From NCBI GenBank assembly GCA_949825025.1, contig OX463780.1:15783480-15847479 (forward strand): a DNA stretch of 64,000 nt. Direction: 5' to 3'. The DNA comes from Siphlonurus alternatus (taxonomy: Eukaryota; Arthropoda; Insecta; Ephemeroptera; Siphlonuridae). A program made the position numbers and the translations under genes. The notes beneath the pieces were generated by a model. It saw only the letters and a list, made by a program, of their open reading frames with translations, was not told where the DNA came from and made no database searches. How positions within the stretch are numbered: the stretch's first letter is position 1; each line of letters opens with the position of its first letter. Shown piece after piece: positions 29,696-42,227 of the stretch.

Positions 29696-31022
29696 CAAGG
29701 TGGCTGGGCCCCGATTTAATATCCATTTCTCGCCGTCGCAAGTCCATTGCGACGTCGCAAGTGAAGCGTCGCAATTAAGCAAAAGTCGATTTAATATCGT
29801 CCGCGGCGCAGACTTGCGACGGCAAATTCGGGCAGTTGCGATGCCAAATTTGCGATAACCTCAGAGGTGCCGCAAGACGACTTACCACGCTCTTCTCACC
29901 TCGGAATCACTTCGTTCTTCTTAATTAATTCAAAGAAGAAGAAAAATAAAATTTATCTAGAATAGCCAATGTTTTCTTAGATAGATTCTTTACGTACTCA
30001 TATTTTTTTTAATACTATCTAAGCATCCATGGCCGAGTTCTAGCTCTCCAATTGCTTGTTCTTGGATTGAAGAACGTAAATTGTTTTACAAATTAATGAA
30101 GGTATTATTTTGTGTCCAATTCAAATTAAATATTTTCTAAAAATTTGCTGCTTTATTTTTAATTAATTTAAGAAATTAATCGATTCATAAAAAATATTTT
30201 TTCAGGTTTTCTTTATTCCCGAGACGGATTGAACCAAAAAAAATGTATAAATATAAAAATTTTAATTCCATGTCCATATAAATCGAATTAAAATTTTGAA
30301 TAATTAGGATTTGAACCGCGCGGTAAAATGCGACTTGCGACGCGATCGGATGCGATGTACTTTGATCATCGCAGTGACGTCATCATCGCAAATTCGAATT
30401 TGCGACGCGATTGACACGTGATATAGCGCGGTCATGATTGGAAGATCACTTGCGATGGGGGATCGAGGGGCTAGCAATTATTTGTCTGTCGCAGACGCTC
30501 ATATTAAATTCACTTTGCGACGTCGCAAAGGAGTGTGGTAAGTGCATCGCAAAATATTTGAAAATATTTGCTAGCGACGCGTCGCATCTACCATCGCAAC
30601 AAATAATGATATTAAATCGGGGCCCTGTGATAGTAAGGTGGGGACACGGAGCTGCTGCCCCCTCGCGGCCAGTGAGGAACTACAAAAAAACAGTTGAGGA
30701 TCGCGTTTTTGGATCCAATTTCATCCGCGAAAAATTCAAACGGTGTAATAGAAATCCATGAACATCGGGACGATGAGCCATTAAAATTCGTTTAAATTGA
30801 GTCTATCTTCTTCAGAATTTAACATAGAGTTTATTTCTATCACAATTTTACCCACAGTTATACTGTAAATATGACTTGATGGCTTTTTCAGTTCCATCGT
30901 TTGAATTTTTCGCGGATGAAATTGGATCCAAAAAAGCGATCCTCAACTGTTTTTTTGTAGTTCCTCACTGGCCGCGAGGGGGCAGCAGCTCCGTGTCCCC
31001 ACCTTACTATCCAGCCACCTTG
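29696..31022. mobile_element. Foldback hAT-like MITE with 8-bp TSD, interrupted
   Basis: The ends are CAAGGTGGCTGG and CCAGCCACCTTG, flanked by GCAGAGAG (29688-29695 and 31023-31030). Beyond the ends, ATAGTAAGGTGGGGACACGG and CCCTCGCGGCCAGTGAGG continue as inverted arms of over 100 bp. The left arm is split after its first 12 bases by the element at 29707-30624. Immediately to the right is a 27-bp end-to-end mini copy (31031-31057) and a third GCAGAGAG. Confidence 0.85.
29707..30624. mobile_element. PIF/Harbinger-like element, non-autonomous
   Basis: Terminal inverted repeats GGCCCCGATTTAATATC / GATATTAAATCGGGGCC, flanked by CTG on both sides (29704-29706 and 30625-30627). A 3-bp duplication is consistent with PIF/Harbinger, though CTG is not the usual trinucleotide. 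Both subterminal regions are packed with TCGCAA/TTGCGA and GCGACG motifs. No transposase frame. Confidence 0.65.
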
Positions 31023-31030
31023 GCAGAGAG

Positions 31031-31057
31031 CAAGGTGGCTGGATAGTAGCCACCTTG
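31031..31057. mobile_element. 27-bp TIR-TIR remnant between duplicated TSDs
   Basis: CAAGGTGGCTGG, a 3-base spacer, then TAGCCACCTTG: the two ends of the 29696-31022 element joined directly, with GCAGAGAG on each side (31023-31030, 31058-31065). Confidence 0.8.
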
Positions 31058-31110
31058 GCAGAGAGCCAACGTTCCTTTATACAGGTTAAGCCACCGATTG
31101 GATTTTGGAC

Positions 31111-31536
31111 CAGTGATGTTAGTCCGCGCATATTCGCGGCGAATATGCGCGCATATTCGCATATTCGCGCATATTCGCGGGCAATCTGCGGCCGCATATG
31201 CGCGCATATTCGCGAATATTGAAAATTGACTTTCCCGCCACAAAAATAGCAATTTAAAATTGGTTAAAACTACAGTAAATGCTACAGAGAGTCTTTTCTT
31301 ATTTTTCTTGGTATAATCCCTTGCTTAATTAGTGTTTGGATTAAATTAGAGTTAATTAATCATGGAATTAAAGCAATCGGCCTTTCAGGCTGCCGAGGTG
31401 CTCACGTGATTTTAATTGCGCGCGGCCGCCATCTTGAAAGTATCTTTCGCGCATATGCGCGCATTTGCGCGCATATTCGCGCATATTCGCATGCGCATAT
31501 TCGTGGACCAATCTTCGCGCGAATTTCACATCACTG
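31111..31536. mobile_element. hAT-like MITE with CGCATATTCGCG arrays
   Basis: The ends are CAGTGATGT and ACATCACTG, flanked by TTTTGGAC on both sides (31103-31110 and 31537-31544). Both subterminal regions hold clusters of CGCATATTCGCG/CGCGCATATGCGC, making it locally CpG-rich. It lies about 290 bp upstream of the PAICS start codon. 426 bp, non-coding. Confidence 0.9.
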
Positions 31537-31784
31537 TTTTGGACCAATGTTAAAGGGCTAAGCCAATCACGTTCAAGTATTTTTGACCACATCATCGCAT
31601 TCCAGCCACATTCTTTCATTTGCTTGCGGACCTTGCGGTGATCGCATAACAGCGCTAGCACTAAACATAACAACAAGTGGTTGATTGTCGTAAATCTTCA
31701 TTAATTAAATTAAAACGTTTTCTGTGCTAGCGATCAGCAGCCTTGTCTCGTGAGTCGTGGTACAGTATTCAAGTCTGGGCCAGT

Positions 31785-33500
31785 CTGTCATATGCATACT
31801 GTACATACAGTACAGCAAGGATAATGTCATCTGCCAAGAGCGTTTCAGGTTTGTATAATTAATTAATATTATTGTGCACAATATTGATATTTGATTTAGA
31901 TTACAGTACATACATCATTAATTTCAGTATTATATGCATATATCATTATATTCAATCATTCCAAGTTTCGAAACTTAGAGGATGATCGATCATCCTCTAA
32001 TTTTTGTATACAATACATATTACTGTATGCATATTATAGCATTATAGCGGATTGTGCCCTATTGGTAATAAATGGGAGCAGCAGTTTCTCTAAATGGGAA
32101 GCATATAACATAACTGTGCCCTATTGTGCCTTTGAGTCAGGGTACTACAGTATGCATATAATATGTATGATACAGGATGCATAAAAAATCATAAGTATAA
32201 ATACAGCCCAATAAACACAGGGTGTCAAAAATTTGTTGGGCCGGTACTTAAAAGTGTTTTGGCACAGTACAGTACTGACATAACAGCCACGGTGGCTCGC
32301 GAATGTTCACCAACCCTCAAAAGTTTTTTAAACAAATCAAAACTCTCCGCCTCAGCAACATCAGCTGCCAACGCATTCCACTCTTTCACCGTCCTGTTCA
32401 CAAAAGAAAATTTACCTACATCACTCCTATACTCAACACCCTCCAACTTCCATCCATGATAATTTCTTCCAATATAACCCCAGCTCTCATCACACGACCA
32501 CTCAACTCTTCCCAACCCTCACAATTCCTTGTTATCTTATACATAACACCAAGTCTACAATTTTTTCTTCTTAACTCCAACGACTCCCACCCAAAGTCTC
32601 GATTAAAGCAGACGACACACTAACATATTCCTTTCTAACCTCGGCACCATCCCCCACAAACTGAAACCTTCCCATACGACCTGTAAACCTTCTTGCTGCT
32701 CTTCGCTGAACCTTCTCCAACTTCTTTACCTCCACACATCTATATGAATCCCAAACACAACAGCCATATTCAAGCACTGGTCTCACCAAAGCTCTGTACG
32801 CACTATCTTTAACTAATCTACTGGTACCGGTACCCTTTCGATTCCTCTCATGACAAACTCCAAACACCTCCTTCCCTTAGATGTGACATATTTAATATGC
32901 TCATTTCACATTAATTTACTATGAATGACTATAATACCTAAATATTTATATTTTTCATCCTGTTTCAACAACTCATCATAAAGTATGTACGTATTGCACT
33001 TCTCTCTTATATGTCTTTTCCTGCTAAACACAACAACACAACATTTAGAAACATTTAACCTCATATCATTATCAATAACCCACCGACACACAGTATTAAG
33101 ATCCTCTTGCAGACCAGCCACATCACCCTCACTTTCTATTTTCCTATAAACAACACTATCATCTGCAAACAACCTCATTCTTGACCTCACTCCATCGGAC
33201 AAATCTTCAATAAAAATCAAAAACAACAATGGACCCAAGACACTACCCGGAGGGACTCCTGAGGAAATTGCAATATACTCAGAGTATGCCTCCCCCACCC
33301 TATTAACTCTCTGCACCCTATCTTTAAGAAATCCTCAATCAAGGATACTAAACTTTCATCCACTAAACAATGCTTATCCTTTTCAATTAGCTTCCCATGA
33401 GGCACCTTATCGAAAGCCTTCTCAAAATCAAGGAAAAGGTCATATGCATACAATATATGAATATATCCAATGTGTGGCAGTATAATATGCATTATTTATG
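31785..33500. repeat. TATGCATA-rich island enclosing a LINE fragment
   Basis: TATGCAT occurs at about 31793, 31933, 32025, 32151, 33450 and 33488, on both sides of the LINE fragment at 32165-33495. Same motif pattern as at 5.2-6.6 and 28.1-28.9 kb. Confidence 0.55.
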
Positions 33501-36500
33501 ATATCATATTATGATACTGCATGTACTGGCCAACAATCTCAGCACTGGACCGACCGAGACAGAGAGTTGTACATCATACTCTAAAATTGTTACGGAATCT
33601 GTAGAAACGTTTCAAATGCGGCTGCTGCAGTCAAAAAATCATGTAACAGTTAATTTGAAGCTAGAAAATTGAAGAGGCTGTATTTTTGTCTAGTTCAGTT
33701 TTTCATGTTTCCAACTCTGCTGATCTGATTGTTTTTTTTTAAATTTTTTAGGTGTGGTGGCTGGAATGAAAGTGGGCCCACTAGTGATTGAGGGCAAGAC
33801 TAAGAGGGTTTTCGACTTTCCTGATCGCCCAGGCCATGTGGTGCTGGAGAGCAAAGATCGCATCACTGCAGGGGATGGGGTCAAAGCCCACGACCTTGAG
33901 GGCAAGGCAGCAATCTCTACGCTCACCACAAGTAAAGTGTTTGAGCTGCTGAACTCAGCAGGTCAGTGAAGAAATCAACTTAACTGATTTTTTTTTCTGG
34001 AACAAGTAAATAAAATGTATGTCTTAACTGCAGCATAATAAGATAATATTTTTCAACCCGTTTATCTTTTATAATGATACTTTGACCTCTTGTGTTGGAT
34101 GTGACGATAGGGTGTCATCATATATACTGTAAATAAGTTGTAATTTTGTTTGTATATATATTTCAAAATATCCACTAATGTATATAGTTTCATCATTACA
34201 TTTTACTTAAGGTAGAGATAACGCCGAACAGCTGATCGACGTAATGCCCTTTGATTAACATGTAAACCTTAGCAAATTGACAAAAATTCTGATATTTTTT
34301 TGAGAGGCAGATATTAGTGCCTAAAAGCCATAGAAAAAATTTCAAAACGATTTAACGAGCCAATTTTTTATAATTAATTTTTTTAATTTTCAGCATAGGG
34401 CTTTCCCATGGAGAGCCAAACTAAAAAATTAATTTAAAAAAATAGACTCGTTAAATGTTTTTGAAACTTTTTCTATGGCTTTTAGGCACTAATATCTGCC
34501 TCTCAAAAAAATTTCAGAATTTTTGTCAATTTGCTAAGGTTTACATGTTAATCAAAGGGGATTACGTCGAACAGCTGTTCGACGTTATCTCTACCTTAAC
34601 ACAAATTTAATATATAAAGTAGTTTTATGTTATTTTATGTTTCTTTTCAGAAAATTTATTAACTCTAAAAAGAAAGAGAACTAAAACGAAAATAATGATT
34701 TATGTTTTTAAATAATTATAAGTTGATTATTATTATTTAAGTTTTCTGATTTCAGACTTAAAAATTAAATACTGTATCTGAATGAATATGAGAACTGTTT
34801 AAAGTCTTGCGTAACAACTTGCGTGACGTGCAAGTGGCGTCACATTACTGTATGCTCAAAGCTAAATTCCCTTTTTGTCTCTCTATTTCTTATCTTTATT
34901 TATCCTTATTTCAATCAAACATACTGTAGTTAACTTACAGAACTGCAATTTGCACAAATTTCTTTATGGCATTTCAATGGAAATAGTAGAACCATTAAAG
35001 GAGCGGAATGTCTTCAGCTTTTATATTTTTATTGATTTATAAATAAAAAAAATATATCAAATAAAATGTCAAACTCATTTTTGCACCCCCCCCTTCCCCC
35101 CCCCCCCCCCCCCCCCCCCAAAAAAATCTCAACCCACAAATCTCAAACCTAGCCCTCTAAGATTTCCAGCAGTGAAGTGGGGTTTATGTTAATAATAATA
35201 ATAGTTGTTTATTGAGAATTGGTACAGGAAAAAAAACAGTCATGTCATGTCTGTGCACACGCAGCAGCCGGCAAGACCCCAGCAGCATAATGCATAATGA
35301 GCGACTTTCTTTGGCGCCTTTTTTTTTTTTTACATCAACTACAGTCGGGACAGGCTTGAACTCCTAGAAAGCAGAGGGTGCATGGAAATATCAAAGTTGA
35401 AGCTGATCCCCTCCTTTAAGTACAGTATAGTGTTAGTGTTGTCATCTTCTTTAATAAAATTTTAGGATGCAAATATTTGTTTTCCTCTGAATTAATTATA
35501 TAATATCCTTTTTATTCATTAAAGTTAACAAAATGTAAATAAATATAATGTGATGCGAGGATGTTGGAAAATTGCTTTCTTCATCAGTACTTCTTATGTT
35601 AAGGTATCAAGACACACTATGTGGAGATGGTGGGAGACTCTGCCATCATTGCCAAGAAGTGTGAGATGGTGCCTATTGAGTGGGTCACCCGTCGTTTGGC
35701 CACCGGTTCCTTTCTGAAACGTAACGAGGGTGTGCCAGAGGGCTTCCGCTTCAACCCGCCCTGCCAGGAAACTTTCTACAAAGTAAGAAATTTGTGAGAG
35801 TGGAGGTTGAGAATATTTTAAGCTGGCCTCACTAAAAATATTGTTTCTGGATTAACAAGTTAACAAGAAAAAAATCTGAAATTTAATTTAGCTGTACTTT
35901 AAAGTTTAAAAATAAATTGAATACTGAATTGACTCTGTTTCATTAATTTACAGTACTTCAGTTTTAGTTTGTTTGTCTTCTTTTATATATGTACAGCGGG
36001 GGACATTCACAAAGCACTTTAACCCCCACTTTAGCCCCGATTTTTAACCCTGGTGCTAAACATGGTACTAAACCAGGGGCTAACCATGTTAAGCTCATAG
36101 CTTAGCACCATGTTTAGCACCAGGGTTAAAAATCGGGGCTAAATTGGGGGTTAAAGTGCTTTGTGAATGTCCCCCAGTACCTACCAATTTCTTTTTATCA
36201 ACTCAAGTAGTCCTAACACACATAATTTGTTTCTGTTTTAGGATGATGCCAATCACGATCCTCAGTGGTCTGAGGAACAGATTGTGAGTGCCCGCTTTTC
36301 TCTGGGAGGTCGGGTGGTGAGCTCTGCAGAAGTGGCGGTGATGCGCCGCATGACCCTGTGTGTGTTCGAGGTTCTGGAACGAGCCTGGGCCACCCGAGAC
36401 TGTGTCCTTGTCGACATGAAAATTGAATTTGGTATTGATGAAAAAGGTTGGTTGGTCTTTCTTACGATTTCACTTTACAATCGCAATCCTGAACTAGATT

Positions 36501-38683
36501 AATATTAGTAACTGTAAATTAATTTAAATTTAAGGGAGACAAAATTAAAGAGGCCAGATTTTAGGGTAGATCATAAAGAATCAATTGAAATATAGCAGTA
36601 AATTTAATTTTTATGTTGTGTGTCCTAAACAAATAAGAAAAGTTGTTGTCAGCTCATCAGTCAAAAATCCAGGATGTGACAGCCCAATTGGATTTTCATT
36701 ACAGCTAAACCCATGCAAGCAAAGAGCAGCATATTTTTCTAATATCTGTTGTGGATTAATCTGTATACTTTTCAGTCAATCATGCTTAATTATCAGCTAT
36801 TAATGTTTGTATGAGTGCTCTTGACTTGATGCCTGTTATGATCCCTTGTGTCCAGGGGAGATCTTGGTGGCTGATGTGATCGACAGTGACTCGTGGCGTC
36901 TGTGGCCATCTGGTGACAAGCGTCTGATGAAGGACAAGCAGGTGTACCGTAACCTGGCTTCCGTCACCGCTGAGGACCTTGCTGTGGTCAAGAGAAACTT
37001 TGCCTGGGTGGCTGATCAGCTGGAGCACCTCTTGCCCGAGCCTCGAGGATTGGTAAATCCACTAAATCAAAACTAATTTCTTTGCCATTTAGACCCCATA
37101 ATTACATTATTGAAAAGTCAGGAGACTTTTAACCATGTATTGTAAGTAGCTCAAATGTGTCAGAAGAAAGATCGGCTCAAGCAAACTCGAACCCGCATCG
37201 GAAAAAAAAAAAAAAAATCAGAATTTTTGTGAATTTGCTAAGGTTTGCATGCTAATCAAGGGAGACTACGTCAAACAGTTGATCCGTGTGTTATCTCTAC
37301 CTTAATAAGCTCAATCTACACTTGCTACTTAAGAATATTGTCCCTTGTCCAGAACAATGAGCTGTCTGCTGTATCAAGTCAGTGCAATAATGAACTTTAT
37401 GTTTTAACAATTTAGAGCTCATAATTTCTGCTTTTTCAATACCACCCGTGTATCCCCATTCTTGCAAGTATATTTATAATTATCAGTATTATCATTACCT
37501 TTTTGATAACAAGTTGATAAAGTGCTTGTGAATGAGTGAGTCATACTTACTCTACGAGCAAATTTTCAATTCCATCTGTTGATAATTTTATGAGGTCACT
37601 TGCTGAACATCAGTTGCTGTCACTGCATTTCTCAATGTCAGTGCCGTAAAGTTATTTTGAATTATGATTATATGTTACAATTTTTTCATAAATATCTTAA
37701 ATTTTCCAAATTAAATACCATAAAAAGTAATCTTATTATTATTTTTACAATTAGAAGTGTTAATTAAAAATGCCCTTCCTTGCCAACTGTTTTTGAGTAA
37801 CATAAGTGCTTATCTCCAGGTGGTTGTTATGATGGGTTCTGCAACTGACATGGACCACTGTAAGGAGATTAAAAAGCATTGCTCTGACTTGGGTTTGCCT
37901 TGCCATCTCCGTATCACATCTGCACACAAGGGCACTCAAGATACTCTGCGCATTGCTGCTGAGTATGAAGGTAAAGACTCTTTCTGCATGCAATGTCCAT
38001 CCCAGTCGCTAACTGTCTTGCTCTCCAGGGTCTGGTCGTCCGCTAGTGATGATTGCTGTGGCCGGACGCAGCAATGGACTTGGTCCAGTGCTGGCTGGAA
38101 ACGTCTCGTGTCCCGTCATCAACTGTCCTCCTGTCAAACCAACCAATGTCACCCAGGATGTGTGGTCCTCACTGAATACTCCATCAGGTAAATATTTATT
38201 ATTGCTATGAAATGGAGAAAGTAATATTCTGACTCTCCAGCTAAAAGGTGTACATAAGCAAACTTCTCGGCAATAATTATGTAATCAATACTATGTATTC
38301 TATGTAATACTACCAAACAATGGGTTATCTTATTATTTGTATTACTGATTAACTCAAGACATCCTTCTTACATGCTAACAAATGGTAATATTTGCCACAA
38401 TATGTGTTAATTTAATACATCACAGATTTGATGAATCAATAAAACTTAAAATTAAAATTAACATTTACAGTTTAAATTCAAATGTAAATTGTCATCTCAT
38501 CTTTCTCTTGTCTTCTTTGCTCTAGGTCTGGGTTGCACCACTGTGGTGTACCCTCAAGCTGCTGCCCAGGCCGCAGCAACTATTCTGGGTCTCACAGACC
38601 ACCTGATCTGGGCCAAGCTACGAGCTCGCCAGCTCAACGCCGCCACAGCTCTGCTGCTGGCAGACCAAGCCCTGCAGCAGTGA
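31824..38683 (+). CDS. PAICS: PAICS, bifunctional AIR carboxylase / SAICAR synthetase
   Basis: Catalyses two consecutive steps of de novo purine synthesis in the cytosol: carboxylation of AIR to CAIR and aspartate ligation to SAICAR. Eight exons: 31824-31848, 33752-33961, 35604-35782, 36242-36446, 36856-37052, 37820-37970, 38029-38187 and 38526-38683. Sum 1284 nt, 427 residues (human 425). N-terminal SAICAR synthetase shows [16 protein letters not shown], the signatures [19 protein letters not shown] and LVDMKIEFG, and [17 protein letters not shown]-terminal AIR carboxylase shows [27 protein letters not shown] and [14 protein letters not shown]. It opens MSSAKSVSG after a TE-rich intron 1. 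Candidate AATAAA signals are at 38826-38835. Divergent from SMC6. Confidence 0.97.
32165..33495 (-). mobile_element. 5'-truncated, frameshifted non-LTR retrotransposon
   Basis: Successive minus-strand frames give [16 protein letters not shown], then [20 protein letters not shown], the RT catalytic motif [55 protein letters not shown] and [11 protein letters not shown]. The order is that of the Jockey/CR1-like RT domain and its C-terminus; frames change at least three times, so it is dead. Located in PAICS intron 1, antisense. Related to the fragment at 5970-6535. Confidence 0.9.
34207..34599. mobile_element. Family B TTAA foldback MITE, copy 2
   Basis: TTAA-bounded palindrome of 393 bp, almost identical to 9830-10225 (GCCGAACAGCTGATCG on the left arm, CGAACAGCTGTTCG on the right). 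In PAICS intron 2. Confidence 0.9.
34995..35419. mobile_element. Family M TTAA foldback MITE, degraded copy
   Basis: Ends TTAAAGGAGCGGAATG and GATCCCCTCCTTTAA with TTAA at both edges, and CTTCAGCTTTTATATTTTTA as in 25553-25909. The centre is altered and contains a C homopolymer near 35085-35120 and a short insertion. In PAICS intron 2. Confidence 0.75.
35998..36175. mobile_element. Family C foldback MITE, intact
   Basis: Inverted arms GGGGGACATTCACAAAGC / GCTTTGTGAATGTCCCCC continue through ACTTTAACCCCCA, CCCCGATTTTTAACCCTGG and TGCTAAACATGG to a centre near 36090. 178 bp. In PAICS intron 3. Confidence 0.85.
37202..37305. mobile_element. Family B MITE, right-arm fragment
   Basis: After a poly(A) run, the sequence AGAATTTTTGTGAATTTGCT...GTTATCTCTACCTTAA matches the right arm of family B. 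The left arm is missing. In PAICS intron 5. Confidence 0.75.
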
Positions 38684-40536
38684 CCTAGCCCAACAAGCTG
38701 ACGTCTAGCTGCAAACTGCTCAATCTCTGCATTCCTAAGTGTCAAAATGATGCAATACTCTCAAGGCAAATCTATAAATGTAGCCTAATAATAGTACTGA
38801 GAATGAAAAGCTAAAAAAGAAAGTAAATAAATAAACTAACTATAAAAGTTTGCTTGAAATAATAGATTTTATACATGAATTGGAATTTTGTTTTGTTACA
38901 TGGGCTAATAATAGAAACTCAGGATTATTTAGAATTTAATTTTAATAAGAATAATGAAGTTAGATACTGTACCAATTAACAGTCATGTTATGTGTGAAAG
39001 AATCTCCTCATGCACCTACTCTATTTAGATCCAAAATTTCAGTTTGTCTACTGTGAGTATTAACACTAACATTATTTTTTTTATTTTTTGCTTCATTTTG
39101 TTTCTGACTTAACTTTTTACGGCATTGGAATACAAGAAAATATTTTGTTAATTTAGATACAGACTTCAAGTTCAGATTTAAAAACTATTTGTATGGGCTT
39201 TTGATAAGAGAATATTCTTTCTATAGACTTCTGACTATAATATTATCTGCATTTAGTCTTTATAATCTTTATATACTTTTGTTTTTGAAGTGCCTTTAAC
39301 CATACATATGAATGTTTTATTTCTATTTTCTAACCAGCAATTAATATGATGAAGCCTATATATACACTGCTTTTATATTACAATTACAATATCACAAGTG
39401 CCAATTAATTCTATTGTATTTTTGTAATCATTATAATACAGTTTATTGATAAAGAATTTTACTACTGCTCAAAAAGGACTTTTATTTTAAAAAGCAATTT
39501 AAAAAATGTTTTAAATTATTTTTGTTTAAATTAAATAGATTTAATAAATATATAGAGGTTGCCGCAGCAAATCGGACAATAACGAACAGCAAATGTAGCA
39601 AAATTTATTAATCATGGCACTTGCATAGAAATTTCCAGGTATAAATTTAATGATTAACAGAGATGAGAGGGTTTGCAGCATTTGCTTTTATTTCATTTTG
39701 CCGTAGCACCGACGCAGTATGTAGTTTATGGTTGGTTGGTATTTTGGGGCAATTAATTGACACATTTTGGTCATGTTGTATGCCCCTGTATCTAGTTTAT
39801 ATATGGTATATATAAAGATTCGAGCATTGTTGCTTTTTGATTGAGATCGACAGCATATATATTATGGTGAAGTTTTAATTATTTAAAATACACCTTTTGA
39901 CTGCATGAATTAATTTTAATTAAAATATAATATATTATGATAATTATAGCTGCATGATGTTAATCATGCAAATAATTATAATATGTATTGAACAAAATAT
40001 ATATCATAATATCCTCTATATAAGCTAGGGAGTATTATATTATATTTGCCAATTTCATCATATTTTAGCTTATTGCAGACGAAATTGTATTTTTTTTTTT
40101 TTTTGCTGCGCACCCTTTAATTTAATAGCTATAATCCTATTGAATCATTGGATATATCTTTCAGTCTTGGAAAATTATATGTGAAAATCTTTGTCAGGCC
40201 AGGATTTCAATTTATTAATTGATTCTAAGCTTTTGTTAAATTCTCTGTTCCATTCCAAACTAGTAAAATGAGAATTAAAACTTTCCCGCTCAATCTTCTT
40301 TTTGATTTGATTTTGTCAGTCAGCTGTCAATTTCCGTAATAACTGGCTTTGTGGGTACTTGAGTTTCTCCCAGACCGAAAACAAATGTTTTTTTTTGCAA
40401 GTTTTAGGTGATTTGGAGTGACTTCTAGTGCTAAAATATAAAGCATATTGTATGAAAAAGTTAGTTAATAGTTAACCATTGTCATTTATTTGGTTACTGT
40501 GTCAAAAAATCATTCAAACTGTCGGCGTTTCCTGGA
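38684..40536. other. PAICS 3'UTR and intergenic DNA
   Basis: Holds PAICS poly(A) signals at 38826-38835. Around 39545-39790 there is an interspersed repeat (GGTTGCCGCAGCAAATC... and GACACATTTTGGTCATG) related in inverse orientation to 11166-11235. The rest is AT-rich with nothing recognised. The promoter of the next gene should lie just before 40537. Confidence 0.5.
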
Positions 40537-42147
40537 ATGAAAAGAAAGGTTTGTTATGGTCCTATTTCTCATTAATTTTGTTCACGGACGAATGTCTGCA
40601 TTTCCCAATGATATAATTTCATTACATATTCTTTATTTCTTTACATGCAGTGCAGTTCACTTATGTTTATTACCTTTTATCTTTACAGCCTGATGACGAG
40701 GGCAACACCGATCAGGCAAAACGTCTTAATATCATCAACTTCAGTGTTCCACCTCCAAATATGCAGTTGCAGCCTCAAATACCTCAGCCCATTTTACAGC
40801 CAATGCAACCAATGCTTCCACAGCCACAACAACCAGATGGAGGGTATTACATGAATAACATGAACAATGGCCCTTGGCGAGGAGGAAGAGGGAATCCTCG
40901 CGGTGGTGTTCAACAAAATTTTGGAGGGTTCAATAACAACCGGGGAGCTCAAAATATGTGGAGACCACCGCGTGGAGCTGCTCCTAATCAACGTAACTTT
41001 CGAGGTGGCCCAGGTGGTTATGGATTTCGTGGAGGAATGCAGAAAGGAAATAACCAGTTTGGCCAGCAGAATTTTTATGGAAATCAAGGATTTAATGGAC
41101 CAAATAACTTTAATGGACCTTTCCAGGTATTGTTAAAGACTAAATTTATATTTAAATCTCGTTACTCATGAGTTTTTGTTGTAGCAGAATCAAAATTTCC
41201 AAGGAGGGCAGTGGCCGGGAGACAATAACTTTCCAAATAACCAAGAAGATGGCGGAGGGGGAGGAGGCGGTGGTGGTAAAGGAAAAGGACAGGTATGATT
41301 ATGTCTTTATGAAATGGTCATTTAGCAGTAGAATTTAATTTAAAAATTTATAATTTCCTTGCACTTAAAAATATATACAGTATCAAATGATGTATGCTTT
41401 ATATTTCTTTAAAAGACAAGTTTTGCTAGCATTAGGCAAGTGAGGCGAATCTGTAATTAGCAGTTTTGAATATGTACTATACTAGCTTCTCATATATTTA
41501 TTACTGTACTGTATAGCAATTGAGAGACAAATACCTATATGATTTTTAAAATATGTGAAGTGTAGTTTCCAATGCTATATAATTTTTCCAGAATACCTCA
41601 AGAGGTAGAACTGCAAAAAATCGAAAACTGGTACGTTACTTTGAAGCGCCAGAATTTCGATGAAACTTCTTACTTTTCCTTACTTTTCTTGGCATTATTT
41701 TAGCTAACCCTGCTACTGTTTCTGTTTGTGTTGGCCAAAATTTTGTTACATTACTGTACCCCCTAAAATGTTTTGTTTTCAATTTTATATTAAACATACT
41801 TGATAATGCTGGGTTCTGCACGGTACATTATGCTCCTAAATATTGTACAAATGCAAACTAATGTAATACATTACAGTAGTTGTCTGCTATTTACAATAAT
41901 AAATTTACATGGCCTAATGAATTATTTGTTTTTTCAGCTACTGTAAGCACTTGATTAAAATTTAATTTAAAAATTGAGTACTGTATATGGAATCCTTTTG
42001 AACTTTTTTTAGATATGTATTGTAGTATCTTATTGTATAAATAGCTTGCTTTGGGATTTAAGAAACATCTTTATTAAAGTTTTTATTGAACACTCTTACA
42101 GTGTACATCTTCTAAGAAACATCTTGTAAAGTACAAAATTAAAAAAA

Positions 42148-42227
<80 letters not shown>

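Noticed and set aside
31440..31500. A genuine CpG island of PAICS
   Set aside because: The CG-rich words lie wholly within a MITE with a perfect target duplication, so the composition comes from the insertion.
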